This document shows, one piece after another, positions 1 through 8,309 of a stretch of DNA of 36,837 nt. Each line of letters opens with the position of its first letter. Position 1 is the first letter of the stretch. The position numbers and the translations under genes are program-made. Source of the stretch: Oscillospiraceae bacterium (GTDB lineage Bacteria; Bacillota; Clostridia; Oscillospirales; Oscillospiraceae); NCBI GenBank assembly GCA_017445385.1, contig JAFSUG010000007.1:1-36837 (forward strand), in the 5' to 3' direction. The notes beneath the pieces were generated by a model. That model had not been told where the DNA came from, made no database searches, and saw only the letters and a list, made by a program, of their open reading frames with translations.

Positions 1-3000
1 GGCGCAAGATCGCTGCCGGTGCTTATGCCGTCGGCAAAAGCGTACAGCGCAATGGTTACGGCCGAGCAGGCAAAAGCAGACGGCAGATACAGCGAGGACA
101 CAAACTACCACGGGCTTGGAAAAGCAGGTCTGCTGACTGCGCTGGAGGCATCAGAAAATCCGGTTGCCGCATTTGCGGCTTTGCCGGATGTAGACGACAA
201 CAATCGCAGCAATCGGATCGTGCTTGTAACGGATCAGACGCTGAACGGCGAGCCGATCATTGTCATCGAAGAGATGGAAACAAATGCAATTCGTGGAGGA
301 CGCAGAATTACAGCAAACAAGCAAATCACGGTTTATCCGCGTGCGCAGATTGTTTCCGACATCCTTGCGGCGGCAAACGAGGATCGCTTACTGCATTTGG
401 ACAAAAAAAGAAGCCAACGTTTGGACGCTGGGAGATCGGAGCAAAAATCTCCGATGGCCATACGCCGCTACGCTGGGGTACCAGGGGCCAATTCCCTGGC
501 AGCCATACGCAACGTTGACTATACCAATAATATACGCAGGTTTTGGGAAAATGTCAACTGGAAAAAAACGGGAAAGCGAGAAATGTCTTTTGGCGAGACC
601 GGTGGACAGACTGCGATGCAGGCGGCGTTTGATAAGGCTAACGCAGAGAAGAACAGCAAGTCCTCTATATCTGATCGTACGCTTTTAGAAGAATACGTTG
701 AGCAATACGGCGCGATCCCGAAAGGCGAAAACCCAGCGCGAGACGTAGATGTGCCGCAGAAGACGGGCGAGCGTGAAGCCGTTTCGCGGACGGTAAGGAC
801 GATCCTGGAAGCGAAGGCAACGCCGGATATGCTGCTGCCGGAGATCAAGCAACTGATTACCGACGGTACGCTTTCGCACGCGGTATATTCGGACAAGCAG
901 GCGATTACAGACGCGACGCGAACGATAGAGAACAAGGGCTTTTCCGTAGCATTTTCAGACTGGATCACGAGCGTTCAAAAGGGAAGGGTCAGCAAGGAGA
1001 ATACGACGCTTGGCTGGGTGCTGTATAACAGCGCGGCAAACAGCGGCGACACGGACACCGCGCTTGAAATTCTAAACGCGATGGTGCGCCATCAGCGAGA
1101 TGCGGCGCAGGCGATACAGGCAAGCCGGATTCTAAAAAAGCTAACGCCGGAAGCGCGGCTGTATGCCGCGCAAAAGAGCGTAAATGCGCTGCAAGAGGAA
1201 CTGAACAAGAAATACCGCAGGAAAGGCGCGCCGGAGCTGAAGATCAACACGGATCTGGCAGAGCGCTATTTGAAAGCAGAAACAGAGGAGGCGCAAAACG
1301 CTGCGCTGCGGGAGATCTATGCCGACATTGGCAAGCAGATGCCGAGCAGCTTTATGGATCGGTGGAACGCATGGCGGTATGTGGCGATGCTGGGTAATCC
1401 GAGAACGCACGTGCGAAACATTGCAGGCAACGCTTTGTTTGCGCCGGTTGTTTTTGCAAAGGACTTGATCGCAACAGGGATCGAATCGGCGGTTGGGAAA
1501 AACCTTGCAGAGCGGACGAAGGCGTTTTTGACGCTCGGAAAGAGCGACCGCGCGCTGCTGGCGGCGGCGTGGGCGGACTATGCAAGCATTGCGGAGCAGG
1601 CGATGGGCGCAGGCAAATACAACGACCGCGCAGTACAGAACAAAGCCATTGAGGAAGGGCGGCGCATCTTCGGCAACACGCGGTTTAGGGCATGGAACAA
1701 AACCGGGGGGAAAGCGCTTGAAGGGGCGCGCCGCTTCAACAGCAAGGCGCTTGATGCGGAGGACGTATGGTTCAGCAAGCCGCACTATGCTTACGCGCTT
1801 GCGCAATACTGCAAGGCGCACGGCATCACCGCGGAGATGCTTTTAGATGATGCGCTTACATACGAAAAAATTGTTTCTAAAGACCCTGTTCGAGTGGTTG
1901 AGATTGGGAAAAACGACAACGGACTATCCTATACGCAACTCAAGCAGCGCGCGCTGGAAAAGGCGACTGCAAACAAATGGTTTGACAAACCGCACCATAA
2001 CAACGACACGAATACGGATATCTTTTTGACGGAGAAATCATACACGCATGCTTTCAGCAATCTAACGGCTGCGTTTGGCGAGGATACGATTCTTGCAATG
2101 GAGCATATCCCCGAAATTATTCAAGAAGCAATCCTGACACAAATAGACGCGCCGAAGAATCCCAGAAAAGCAGAATCGAGCGTGATGACATTCTTCGGAG
2201 CGGTGTTAGGTTCTAAAGGCGTTTCCCCGGTGAAACTGACAGTCAAGGTATACGAGAATTTGGTGGCAGAGCGACTTCCGCAACATATTCGAGAATACTT
2301 TGCCGGAAAAAACAACAATGCACACAATCGCCTTTACGACGCAAAGGTTTTAGAGGTGCTTGCCGTTGAATATGCAAAAGAGGAGCCCGATGCTTCAGCC
2401 AGTGGCGCCGATCCTCGCGGATCGGGGGCGAAAGGCACATCGAACTCCCTTATCAAAGTAACAGAGTTATTTGATCTTGTCAAGGGCGAAGCAAGGAAGT
2501 ATTTGCCGAAACATTCAAAAAATGGAACTTCTTTACTGGACAACGCGAGGGCGTATGCGATTCGGGAGGCGCAGAGGGCGACGTACCGCGACACCAACGC
2601 ATTTTCCGAAATGGTAAGCAATTTGGGGCGCAAGGGAAAAAGCTCAGATAATGTGGCAGAGCGCGTATCCTCATTTTTGATAGAGGGTGCGCTGCCGTTC
2701 CGAAAGACGCCTGCAAACATTCTTGCGCGCGGTGTGGGATACTCTCCGATTGGGCTGCTAAAGAGCTTAACGATTGATCTTGCAAAGGTGAAGCGCGGCG
2801 AGATCAGCGGCGCGCAGGCGATTGACAACGACGAAGCAACCAAACGGATGCTTCGTCTTTATGATTTATCCTTCGGCGTGAAGATCAGCGATGCGATAAA
2901 GGCGAATACCACCGCGGCGGTTAAGCCGCCGGCAGCGCTTTTCATGCCGCCTGTCAGCGCGCCGAGCAGACCATCCTGCGCAACGGCTTCGCGCACGCCT

Positions 3001-3072
3001 TTTGCAAGGTTGTTGCCGAAACCCGTCAGCGGAACGGTCGCGCCTGCGCCTGCCCAATCGGCAAACGGCTGA
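1..3072 (+). CDS. Phage/conjugative-element large structural protein, N-terminus outside window, 3' end broken
   Basis: The frame is open from base 1, so the protein begins upstream of the window; 1,023 codons are visible before the stop. An early stretch (His of the HGLGKAG segment through the YPRAQIV segment) resembles the C-terminal nuclease-like domain often found in MuF-type phage proteins. The middle (around residues 440-600, with the WRYVAMLGNPRTHVRN motif) is typical of very large polyvalent proteins of Clostridia phages and integrative elements. In my recollection of this family the text after SGAQAID continues into a hydrophobic tail. Here it changes at about 2826, and the last roughly 80 residues are simply the antisense of spoVAE and its terminator, rich in Pro and Ala. 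I infer that the true gene is cut at about 2826 and the annotated stop is accidental. No promoter or start is visible. The family assignment comes from motif recognition and is moderately sure. Confidence 0.6.
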   Translation, partial: GARSLPVLMPSAKAYSAMVTAEQAKADGRYSEDTNYHGLGKAGLLTALEASENPVAAFAALPDVDDNNRSNRIVLVTDQTLNGEPIIVIEEMETNAIRGGRRITANKQITVYPRAQIVSDILAAANEDRLLHLDKKRSQRLDAGRSEQKSPMAIRRYAGVPGANSLAAIRNVDYTNNIRRFWENVNWKKTGKREMSFGETGGQTAMQAAFDKANAEKNSKSSISDRTLLEEYVEQYGAIPKGENPARDVDVPQKTGEREAVSRTVRTILEAKATPDMLLPEIKQLITDGTLSHAVYSDKQAITDATRTIENKGFSVAFSDWITSVQKGRVSKENTTLGWVLYNSAANSGDTDTALEILNAMVRHQRDAAQAIQASRILKKLTPEARLYAAQKSVNALQEELNKKYRRKGAPELKINTDLAERYLKAETEEAQNAALREIYADIGKQMPSSFMDRWNAWRYVAMLGNPRTHVRNIAGNALFAPVVFAKDLIATGIESAVGKNLAERTKAFLTLGKSDRALLAAAWADYASIAEQAMGAGKYNDRAVQNKAIEEGRRIFGNTRFRAWNKTGGKALEGARRFNSKALDAEDVWFSKPHYAYALAQYCKAHGITAEMLLDDALTYEKIVSKDPVRVVEIGKNDNGLSYTQLKQRALEKATANKWFDKPHHNNDTNTDIFLTEKSYTHAFSNLTAAFGEDTILAMEHIPEIIQEAILTQIDAPKNPRKAESSVMTFFGAVLGSKGVSPVKLTVKVYENLVAERLPQHIREYFAGKNNNAHNRLYDAKVLEVLAVEYAKEEPDASASGADPRGSGAKGTSNSLIKVTELFDLVKGEARKYLPKHSKNGTSLLDNARAYAIREAQRATYRDTNAFSEMVSNLGRKGKSSDNVAERVSSFLIEGALPFRKTPANILARGVGYSPIGLLKSLTIDLAKVKRGEISGAQAIDNDEATKRMLRLYDLSFGVKISDAIKANTTAAVKPPAALFMPPVSAPSRPSCATASRTPFARLLPKPVSGTVAPAPAQSANG
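2831..2857 (-). terminator. Hairpin just after spoVAE stop
   Basis: A perfect inverted repeat (arms GACGAAGCA and TGCTTCGTC) begins a few bases after the spoVAE stop codon when read on the minus strand. No strong T-run follows (GTTGTC), so termination may be inefficient. The phage-like reading frame breaks at this spot. Confidence 0.5.
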
Positions 3073-3215
3073 TAAATGCCGATCGCTCCGAGCACTACGC
3101 CTGCAACAACGTAGCCGGTTAGAATTTTTGCAGGCGTCAGCGCGGTTTTATCAATGAGAATTTGCCCGATCACGCAGAGCAGACCGCCTGCGAGAAACGC
3201 ATTGAGATATTGCAT
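2859..3215 (-). CDS. spoVAE: Stage V sporulation protein AE (SpoVAE)
   Basis: This 118-residue membrane protein belongs to the SpoVA channel, which moves dipicolinic acid into the forespore and releases it on germination. It consists of hydrophobic helices (AFLAGGLLCVIGQ at the N-terminus, GGLTAAVVFAFIASLIF at the C-terminus) around the family's AGAGATVPLTGFG motif at about residues 54-66. Length matches the usual 116-120 residues. I chose the ATG at 3215, preceded by GAGAGG at normal spacing, over the GTG nine bases upstream. The start lies a few bases after the spoVAD stop, so the two genes are cotranscribed and probably translationally coupled. The gene is intact although foreign DNA abuts its 3' end. 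Confidence 0.93.
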   Translation of the reverse strand: MQYLNAFLAGGLLCVIGQILIDKTALTPAKILTGYVVAGVVLGAIGIYQPFADWAGAGATVPLTGFGNNLAKGVREAVAQDGLLGALTGGMKSAAGGLTAAVVFAFIASLIFTPKDKS

Positions 3216-3220
3216 ACTTA

Positions 3221-4237
3221 TCACCTCTCTGTACTGATCGAAACGGCATGACAGATGCCGGGAATGGATTCACCCTGCTGCGTGGAAAGGGGAGAGAGCA
3301 GAGCGCCTGTCGCGCAGAACAAAATGTTCTTATATTCACGCTGCGCCATTTTTTTGAGGAAGTAGCCGCAGAGCGTTGTTGCGCTGCATCCGCAGCCGGA
3401 GCCGCCTGCGTGAACGTCCTGCGTTTTCGGATCAAAGATCAGACAGCCGCAGTCGTTATGGCGCGTGGAGAGATCCACCCCGTCTCTGCGGAAGAGCTCC
3501 AAAAGCAGCTCGCTGCCGAGCGAGCCGAGATCACCTGTTACGATCACGTCGTAGTCTTCGGGCGCTTTTTTCAGATCGTCCAGATGCGTGCGGATTGTGG
3601 AATATGCTGCCGGCGCCATTGCCGCGCCCATGTTTGCCGCGTCCTTGATCCCGAAGTCAACAATACTGCCGAAGGTTGCGGCATTGATATACGGACCGTC
3701 ACCCTTTTGCCCCAGCAGGACGCACCCTGCGCCCGTAACCGTCCACTGCGCAGTCGGTGTGCGCTGTCCGCCGTAAACGAGCGGAAAACGGTACTGCCGC
3801 TCTGCGCTTGCAAAGTGCGATGAGGTGAGCGCGGCGGCAATGCGAGCGTAGCCGCCGTCCACCATCACGGCGGATAAACACAGCGCCTCCGCCATTGTTG
3901 AGCAAGCGCCGTAAAGTCCAAGGAAGGGGATTCCCGTATCGCGCAGTGAAAAGCTGCTTCCGATGCACTGATTCAGAAGATCGCCGGCAAATAAAACGTC
4001 GATATTTGCATTGCGGATGCCTGCCTTATAGCGCGCGCTGTCCAGCGCGATTTCCTGCATCTTGCTTTCCGCTTTCTCCCACGATGCCTGCGCAAATTTC
4101 GTGTCCTTGCCGCAGATATCAAAATATCCGGCAAGCGGTCCTTCCGATTCCTTCTTGCCGGCAACGCTTGCGCTTGCAAGGATCGCCGGATGATTGCGGA
4201 ACTGAACGCTCTGTTTTCCGATTCTGCATTGTTCCAT
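3221..4237 (-). CDS. spoVAD: Stage V sporulation protein AD (SpoVAD)
   Basis: The protein has 338 residues, the same length as Bacillus SpoVAD. It has a thiolase-like fold and binds dipicolinic acid as part of the spore inner-membrane SpoVA channel. Visible family features are the LYGACSTMAE segment around Cys112, at the place of the thiolase active-site cysteine, and the glycine-rich segment GGSGCGCSATTL near the C-terminus. The start at 4237 is set by AAAGGAG eight bases upstream; an in-frame start 17 codons earlier would run into the preceding terminator. spoVAC, normally just upstream, is absent: a terminator and an NlpC/P60 gene are there instead. A forespore sigma-G promoter would have to fit in the 40-70 bases upstream; CATACTG at about 4259-4265 (minus strand) is a possible -10, but the -35 is poor. 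Confidence 0.95.
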   Translation of the reverse strand: MEQCRIGKQSVQFRNHPAILASASVAGKKESEGPLAGYFDICGKDTKFAQASWEKAESKMQEIALDSARYKAGIRNANIDVLFAGDLLNQCIGSSFSLRDTGIPFLGLYGACSTMAEALCLSAVMVDGGYARIAAALTSSHFASAERQYRFPLVYGGQRTPTAQWTVTGAGCVLLGQKGDGPYINAATFGSIVDFGIKDAANMGAAMAPAAYSTIRTHLDDLKKAPEDYDVIVTGDLGSLGSELLLELFRRDGVDLSTRHNDCGCLIFDPKTQDVHAGGSGCGCSATTLCGYFLKKMAQREYKNILFCATGALLSPLSTQQGESIPGICHAVSISTER

Positions 4238-4275
4238 ACTGATCGCTCCTTTTTGCCCAGTATGTGCAGAAATAC

Positions 4276-4306
4276 AAAAAATAACCACGGCTCAGCCGTG
4301 GTTATT
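4276..4306 (-). terminator. Rho-independent terminator of the NlpC/P60 gene
   Basis: On the minus strand a perfect 12-bp stem (AATAACCACGGC / GCCGTGGTTATT, 3-base loop) runs into TTTTTT, eight bases after the stop of the gene ending at 4314. It separates that gene from spoVAD. Confidence 0.93.
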
Positions 4307-4313
4307 TCCGTAT

Positions 4314-5189
4314 TCAGAAAATGCGCCGTGCGCCGACATAGCGGTTTGCGTAATACTCTTCCGAAAGGTCGGTGATCTTTACGCCGCCGTTTGCCGCGTG
4401 AATGAACGATCCGCCGCCGACGTAGATGCCTACGTGCGTTGCGCGTGCGCCGGAGCCGTAGGTACGCTCAAAGAAAACGAGATCGCCGGGCGAGAGATTC
4501 TCTCTTGAAACGGCGTAGCCGTAGTCGAGCTGATTATCCGCGGTTCTGCCAACGAAAACGCCGAATTGCTTTGCAACGTAGCGCGTAAAGCCGGAGCAGT
4601 CAAAACCCTTCGGTCCGGTGCCGCCCCAAACGTAAGGCGTGCCGAGATATTTCTTCGCAAATTCGATAACGCTCTGCGCAATCGATGCGGCGCTGCCGCC
4701 GTTGCCAACGGGTTTTTCCGTAAGCTCCAGCAGATCGCTGCGGATGTAGCCGGTGTTGCCGTTATATTGCACCTTATACCAGCAGTTGTTAAAGCCGATA
4801 ATATACGCGGTTTCGCCCTGCGAGATGCGGCAAATCACGGAGCCGTCCTGCGAGGGGGAAGAGCGGAGATTTACCGAGCCTTCCGCAACGCGGCCGTTGC
4901 CCAGCACAATATTCTTCACAGGATCAAACGCGATATAGTCCGCGCTCATGTAGCCGATTTGCAGGTTGTAGTCAACCAAATACCAGCCGTCAACCTTGCG
5001 GATGATAACGACCTTGTCGTTCGCGTTCGCGTTTGCGAGGATCTCGCCGCTTGTGCTTGCGCTTGCGCGCAGGCGAAGACCGCCGGCGGTAACCGTACCA
5101 ATGCCTGTTTTCAGTTCAATTGCCGATGCTGCCGCGGCAAGCGTAAGCAGGATTGCCAGCGTCAGCAGGAGATTTCTTATGTAACGCAT
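4314..5189 (-). CDS. Secreted SH3b x2 - NlpC/P60 peptidoglycan hydrolase
   Basis: This 291-residue exported wall hydrolase is predicted to be a gamma-D-Glu-diamino acid endopeptidase. A signal peptide (residues 1-23, ending ASA) is followed by two bacterial SH3 domains (about 30-88 and 97-155), which normally bind peptidoglycan, a short Gly-rich linker, and an NlpC/P60 domain (about 170-291). The catalytic set is visible: Cys198 in FDCSGF, His252 in THVGIYV and His264 in SFIHAAN. The start has GGAGG directly upstream. It lies 21 bases after the small unknown gene 5211-5498 and is probably cotranscribed with it from the promoter at 5525-5553, then ends at a strong terminator. Function by family; the physiological role (division, sporulation or turnover) is not shown. 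Confidence 0.92.
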   Translation of the reverse strand: MRYIRNLLLTLAILLTLAAAASAIELKTGIGTVTAGGLRLRASASTSGEILANANANDKVVIIRKVDGWYLVDYNLQIGYMSADYIAFDPVKNIVLGNGRVAEGSVNLRSSPSQDGSVICRISQGETAYIIGFNNCWYKVQYNGNTGYIRSDLLELTEKPVGNGGSAASIAQSVIEFAKKYLGTPYVWGGTGPKGFDCSGFTRYVAKQFGVFVGRTADNQLDYGYAVSRENLSPGDLVFFERTYGSGARATHVGIYVGGGSFIHAANGGVKITDLSEEYYANRYVGARRIF

Positions 5190-5210
5190 GGATCCTCCGA
5201 TCCGGACGAA

Positions 5211-5498
5211 TTATTTCTGACCTAATGCTCTCTTGAGCCAAACGCAGCCAACGTCGAGCGCGGTATAGAAGCCGTCTTTCTCGCTTTTTTTCACGATGCG
5301 GTCTTTCGCGCGAACGTTGGGATCGGTGCGCTGCAGTTCAACAGAGACTTTGCTTGCGATCTGTTCGCCGTTTTCTTCTTTCGTTTCCAGGATCTGCAGC
5401 AGAACAACGTATTCATCTGCCATAGAGCCGAGATACGTCAGCCGATCTTTCCGCATCAGCGGAAAACCCTGATAGGTCAAGCCGTTGTTTTCAGCCAT
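5211..5498 (-). CDS. Small conserved hypothetical protein, 95 aa
   Basis: I do not recognise a named family. It is a soluble, charged protein without signal peptide or membrane segment. The N-terminal half reads like a compact beta domain (GFPLMRKDRLTYLGSM, then DEYVVLLQILET) and the C-terminal half is basic. I chose the ATG at 5498 because GGAGG lies immediately upstream and because the promoter -10 at 5525-5530 makes the longer upstream start (5534) impossible. It is the first gene of a two-gene operon with the NlpC/P60 hydrolase. That context hints at a housekeeping or envelope link but proves nothing. Confidence 0.8.
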   Translation of the reverse strand: MAENNGLTYQGFPLMRKDRLTYLGSMADEYVVLLQILETKEENGEQIASKVSVELQRTDPNVRAKDRIVKKSEKDGFYTALDVGCVWLKRALGQK

Positions 5499-5524
5499 AA
5501 CGTCCTCCTTGAAAATGTAACCAA

Positions 5525-5553
5525 ATTGTAACACATTGCAATTGTTTTGTCAA
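5525..5553 (-). promoter_or_regulatory. Sigma-A type promoter for 5498-4314 operon
   Basis: On the minus strand TTGACA (5553-5548), a 17-base spacer and TACAAT (5530-5525) stand about 27 bases upstream of the start codon. This is close to the vegetative consensus. Confidence 0.9.
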
Positions 5554-5571
5554 TACAATCCGCATGACGAT

Positions 5572-5595
5572 GGGGAACTGCTGCTGCAGTTCCCC
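5572..5595 (-). terminator. Hairpin downstream of ireB, no T-run
   Basis: A perfect 10-bp inverted repeat (GGGGAACTGC / GCAGTTCCCC, 4-base loop) lies eight bases after the ireB stop. No T-run follows on either strand, so it may be a weak terminator or an RNA 3' end stabiliser. Confidence 0.5.
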
Positions 5596-5603
5596 ATTGC
5601 AGA

Positions 5604-5846
5604 TCAGTTGAAGAGATAGTTTTTTACCAGCTCCTGAAGCAGCTCATCTCGGTCGATTTTGCAAATCAGGCTGCGGGCGCTGCGATGGTTGGTGATATAG
5701 GTGGGATCTTCGGAAAGCAGGTAGCCGACGATCTGATTGATCGGGTTATAACCTTTTTCCTGCAGGGAATTATAAACCTGTGTCAGGATGCTTTTCATCT
5801 CCGCGCTGTCATCTTCCGTGATCTTAAATTTGATCGTATCGCTCAT
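5604..5846 (-). CDS. ireB: IreB family regulatory phosphoprotein (UPF0297)
   Basis: The 80-residue protein matches IreB/YrzL closely: the conserved block GYNPINQIVGYLLSEDPTYI and the following ARSLICKIDRDELLQELV segment are nearly invariant in Firmicutes. In Enterococcus, IreB is phosphorylated by the Ser/Thr kinase IreK and lowers cephalosporin resistance, linking it to cell-envelope signalling. Thr-rich segments at the N-terminus fit a kinase substrate. The start has AAGGAGG seven bases upstream. In many Firmicutes ireB sits with ruvX/yrrK; here it stands alone with its own promoter between pheT and the small unknown gene. Confidence 0.95.
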   Translation of the reverse strand: MSDTIKFKITEDDSAEMKSILTQVYNSLQEKGYNPINQIVGYLLSEDPTYITNHRSARSLICKIDRDELLQELVKNYLFN

Positions 5847-5878
5847 AGTGCGCCTCCTTCCGGTTGCTTTATGAAACT

Positions 5879-5907
5879 ATCATAATACAAAATCGGCTTT
5901 CTGTAAA
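5879..5907 (-). promoter_or_regulatory. Sigma-A type promoter for ireB
   Basis: On the minus strand TTTACA (5907-5902), a 17-base spacer and TATGAT (5884-5879). It begins directly after the pheT stop codon, so ireB can be transcribed independently of pheST. Confidence 0.85.
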
Positions 5908-5911
5908 GTCT

Positions 5912-8296
5912 TTAACGGATCACTGCGTTATATTCTTCTTTCAGTTTTGCCAAAACTTTCTTCATAACGCCGTCGGTGTCCTCGTCCTTGAGCGTGCGGT
6001 CGTCGGCGCGAAGCTCCAGATTGAACGCCACACTCTTCTGACCTGCAGGGATCGGCACGCCGCGGTAAATATCGAATAGATTGACCGCCTTGAGCAGCTC
6101 GCCGGCGGCGGAAGTGATGCAGCGCTCCAAATCGCCGACTGTGATCTCTTCCGCGCAGACAACCGCAAGGTCGCGGCTGACGGAGGGGAAGCGGGGAATC
6201 GCGTGGAAGGTTGCTTCCGGCTGAAGAACCTTGCAAAGCTCTGTGAAATCCAGCTCCGCAACGTAAACCTCTGTATCCAGCCCGAAATTCTTTGCAACAA
6301 GCGGATGAATCTGCCCGATTACGCCGTACTGCTTGCCGTCAATTTCCAGCGCGGCGCAGCGGCCGGGATGATAAGAGGGATTGTCGGTCAGCGCGCGGTA
6401 GGTTACGGGCTTTACGCGCAGGCAGCGCAGCAGCGCGTCAACTTCGCCCTTGAGGCTGAAGAAGTCTGCTTTCGCGCCGTAAGTGCCGAGCATGAAGCGC
6501 TTCGGCTCATTCGGGAGCGTCTGTCCGTCAACGGGCAGATAGACCTTGCACATCTCGTAGAACTTAACATCTTTGTTCTTCAGTGCATAGTTTCTGCCGA
6601 GGATCTCAAGCATCGAGGGCAGGGGGATCGTGCGCATAACGGAGGTGTCCTCGCCGAGCGGATTTTGAATGCGGATGCACTTGCGCAGCGGAGAGTCCGC
6701 AGGCAGGCGAACGAGATCATAGCCCGAGGGGGAAACGAAGGAATAGGTGATGATCTCGCTGTAGCCGAGGCTTCTTGCCTCCGCGCCGATCGCGGCTTCA
6801 AGCTTCTGGCTTTCCGTATAGCCGCCCTGCGTTGTCGTGCCGCGCAGCGGCGTTGTTTCGATATTGTTAAAGCCGTAAAGTCTGCCGACTTCTTCCGCAA
6901 GGTCCGCCATGCAGCGCAGGTCCGGACGCCATGAGGGAACGATCACCATACCGTCCTCTACGGGAACCTCCATTCTGCGCAGGTAATCTACCATGTCCTC
7001 GCGCGAAATGCTTGTGCCGAGCAGCGCATTGATCTTCTCAACCTCCAGCGGCAGCTTGACGGTTTCGGGAACGTAGTTCAGTACGTCGATCACACCGTCG
7101 AGCACTTCGCCGGCGCCGAGCATTTCTACAAGCTCGCATGCGCGGTTCACGGCTTCGTAGGTCAGCATCGGATCGATGTTCTTTTCAAACTTCGCCGAAG
7201 CGTCCGTCCGCATGCCGAGCGAAAGCGCCGTCTGGCGGATGGAGGTGCCGTTGAAGTTTGCCGATTCAAATACAACGTCAGCCGTGTCGGCAACGATCTC
7301 GCTGTTTTCGCCGCCCATGATGCCCGCAAGACCGACTGCCTTTTCATCGTCCGCGATCACGAGCATATTCTCCGTGAGGTTACGCACTTCGCCGTCAAGC
7401 GTTGTGAGGGTTTCGCCCTTTTCCGCGCGGCGCACAACGATCTTTCCGCCGTGCACGTAGCGGTAGTCAAAGGCGTGCATCGGCTGACCGTATTCCACCA
7501 TCACGTAGTTTGTGATGTCAACGATGTTATTGATCGGGCGGATACCGGCGCTGCGAAGGCGCTGGCGCATCCATTTGGGCGACGGCGCGATTTTTACGTT
7601 GCGAACCATTCTCGCCGTATAGCGCAGGCAGAGATCGGAAGCCGGAACGCTTACGTCAAGCAGCTCCGCAAGATCGCCGTTTGCGCCGCCTTTTACCTCG
7701 GGCGTATGGTGCTTCATCGGCACGTTGAACGCCGCGGCAGTCTCGCGCGCAAGACCGATCAGACTGTAGCAGTCCGGGCGGTTGTTCGTGATTTCAAATT
7801 CAACAATGCTATCGTCATTGCCGATAACCTCATTGATGTCCTGCCCGATTTTGCAAGCTTCATCGTTTAGGATCCAAATGCCGTCTGCGTATGCGTCGGG
7901 CAAGTCGTTCTGCGTTAAGCCGAGTTCGCCGAACGAGCAGAGCATGCCGTAGGATTCCACACCGCGCAGCTTGCCTTTTTCAATATGCACGCCGCCGGGC
8001 AGGGTGGACTTGTGCTTTGCTACGGGAACGAGGTCGCCTTCGCTGACGTTTTGCGCGCCGGTCACAATCTGCACCGGCTCGCCATCGCCCACGTTAACCT
8101 GGCAGACCCACATATGATCGGAATTTTCGTGCCGTACCATCGAAAGCACTTTGCCAACTACGACGTTGCGGATTTCCGCGTCCATGCGCGTAACGGTTTC
8201 CACCTTCTGGCCGGCAAGGGTCATAACGTCGGCGTATTCTTTATCGGTCGCGGAAATGTCCACGAACTCGCTGAGCCATTTTCTTGAAAGATCCAT
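5912..8296 (-). CDS. pheT: Phenylalanyl-tRNA synthetase beta subunit
   Basis: The 794-residue beta chain of the (alpha-beta)2 enzyme that charges tRNA-Phe is of normal length for bacterial PheT. Domains follow the family order: an N-terminal EMAP/tRNA-binding domain (about 40-150, VGKVLSMVRHENSD), the B3/B4 editing domain (about 210-380), B5 (about 400-470), the catalytic-like core, and a C-terminal ferredoxin-fold anticodon-binding domain (about 700-794, FPSVSRDLAVV). The start has GGGAGGG upstream and lies 13 bases after the pheS stop, so the genes form one operon controlled by the upstream T-box. Confidence 0.98.
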   Translation of the reverse strand: MDLSRKWLSEFVDISATDKEYADVMTLAGQKVETVTRMDAEIRNVVVGKVLSMVRHENSDHMWVCQVNVGDGEPVQIVTGAQNVSEGDLVPVAKHKSTLPGGVHIEKGKLRGVESYGMLCSFGELGLTQNDLPDAYADGIWILNDEACKIGQDINEVIGNDDSIVEFEITNNRPDCYSLIGLARETAAAFNVPMKHHTPEVKGGANGDLAELLDVSVPASDLCLRYTARMVRNVKIAPSPKWMRQRLRSAGIRPINNIVDITNYVMVEYGQPMHAFDYRYVHGGKIVVRRAEKGETLTTLDGEVRNLTENMLVIADDEKAVGLAGIMGGENSEIVADTADVVFESANFNGTSIRQTALSLGMRTDASAKFEKNIDPMLTYEAVNRACELVEMLGAGEVLDGVIDVLNYVPETVKLPLEVEKINALLGTSISREDMVDYLRRMEVPVEDGMVIVPSWRPDLRCMADLAEEVGRLYGFNNIETTPLRGTTTQGGYTESQKLEAAIGAEARSLGYSEIITYSFVSPSGYDLVRLPADSPLRKCIRIQNPLGEDTSVMRTIPLPSMLEILGRNYALKNKDVKFYEMCKVYLPVDGQTLPNEPKRFMLGTYGAKADFFSLKGEVDALLRCLRVKPVTYRALTDNPSYHPGRCAALEIDGKQYGVIGQIHPLVAKNFGLDTEVYVAELDFTELCKVLQPEATFHAIPRFPSVSRDLAVVCAEEITVGDLERCITSAAGELLKAVNLFDIYRGVPIPAGQKSVAFNLELRADDRTLKDEDTDGVMKKVLAKLKEEYNAVIR

Positions 8297-8309
8297 GATT
8301 CACCCTCCC

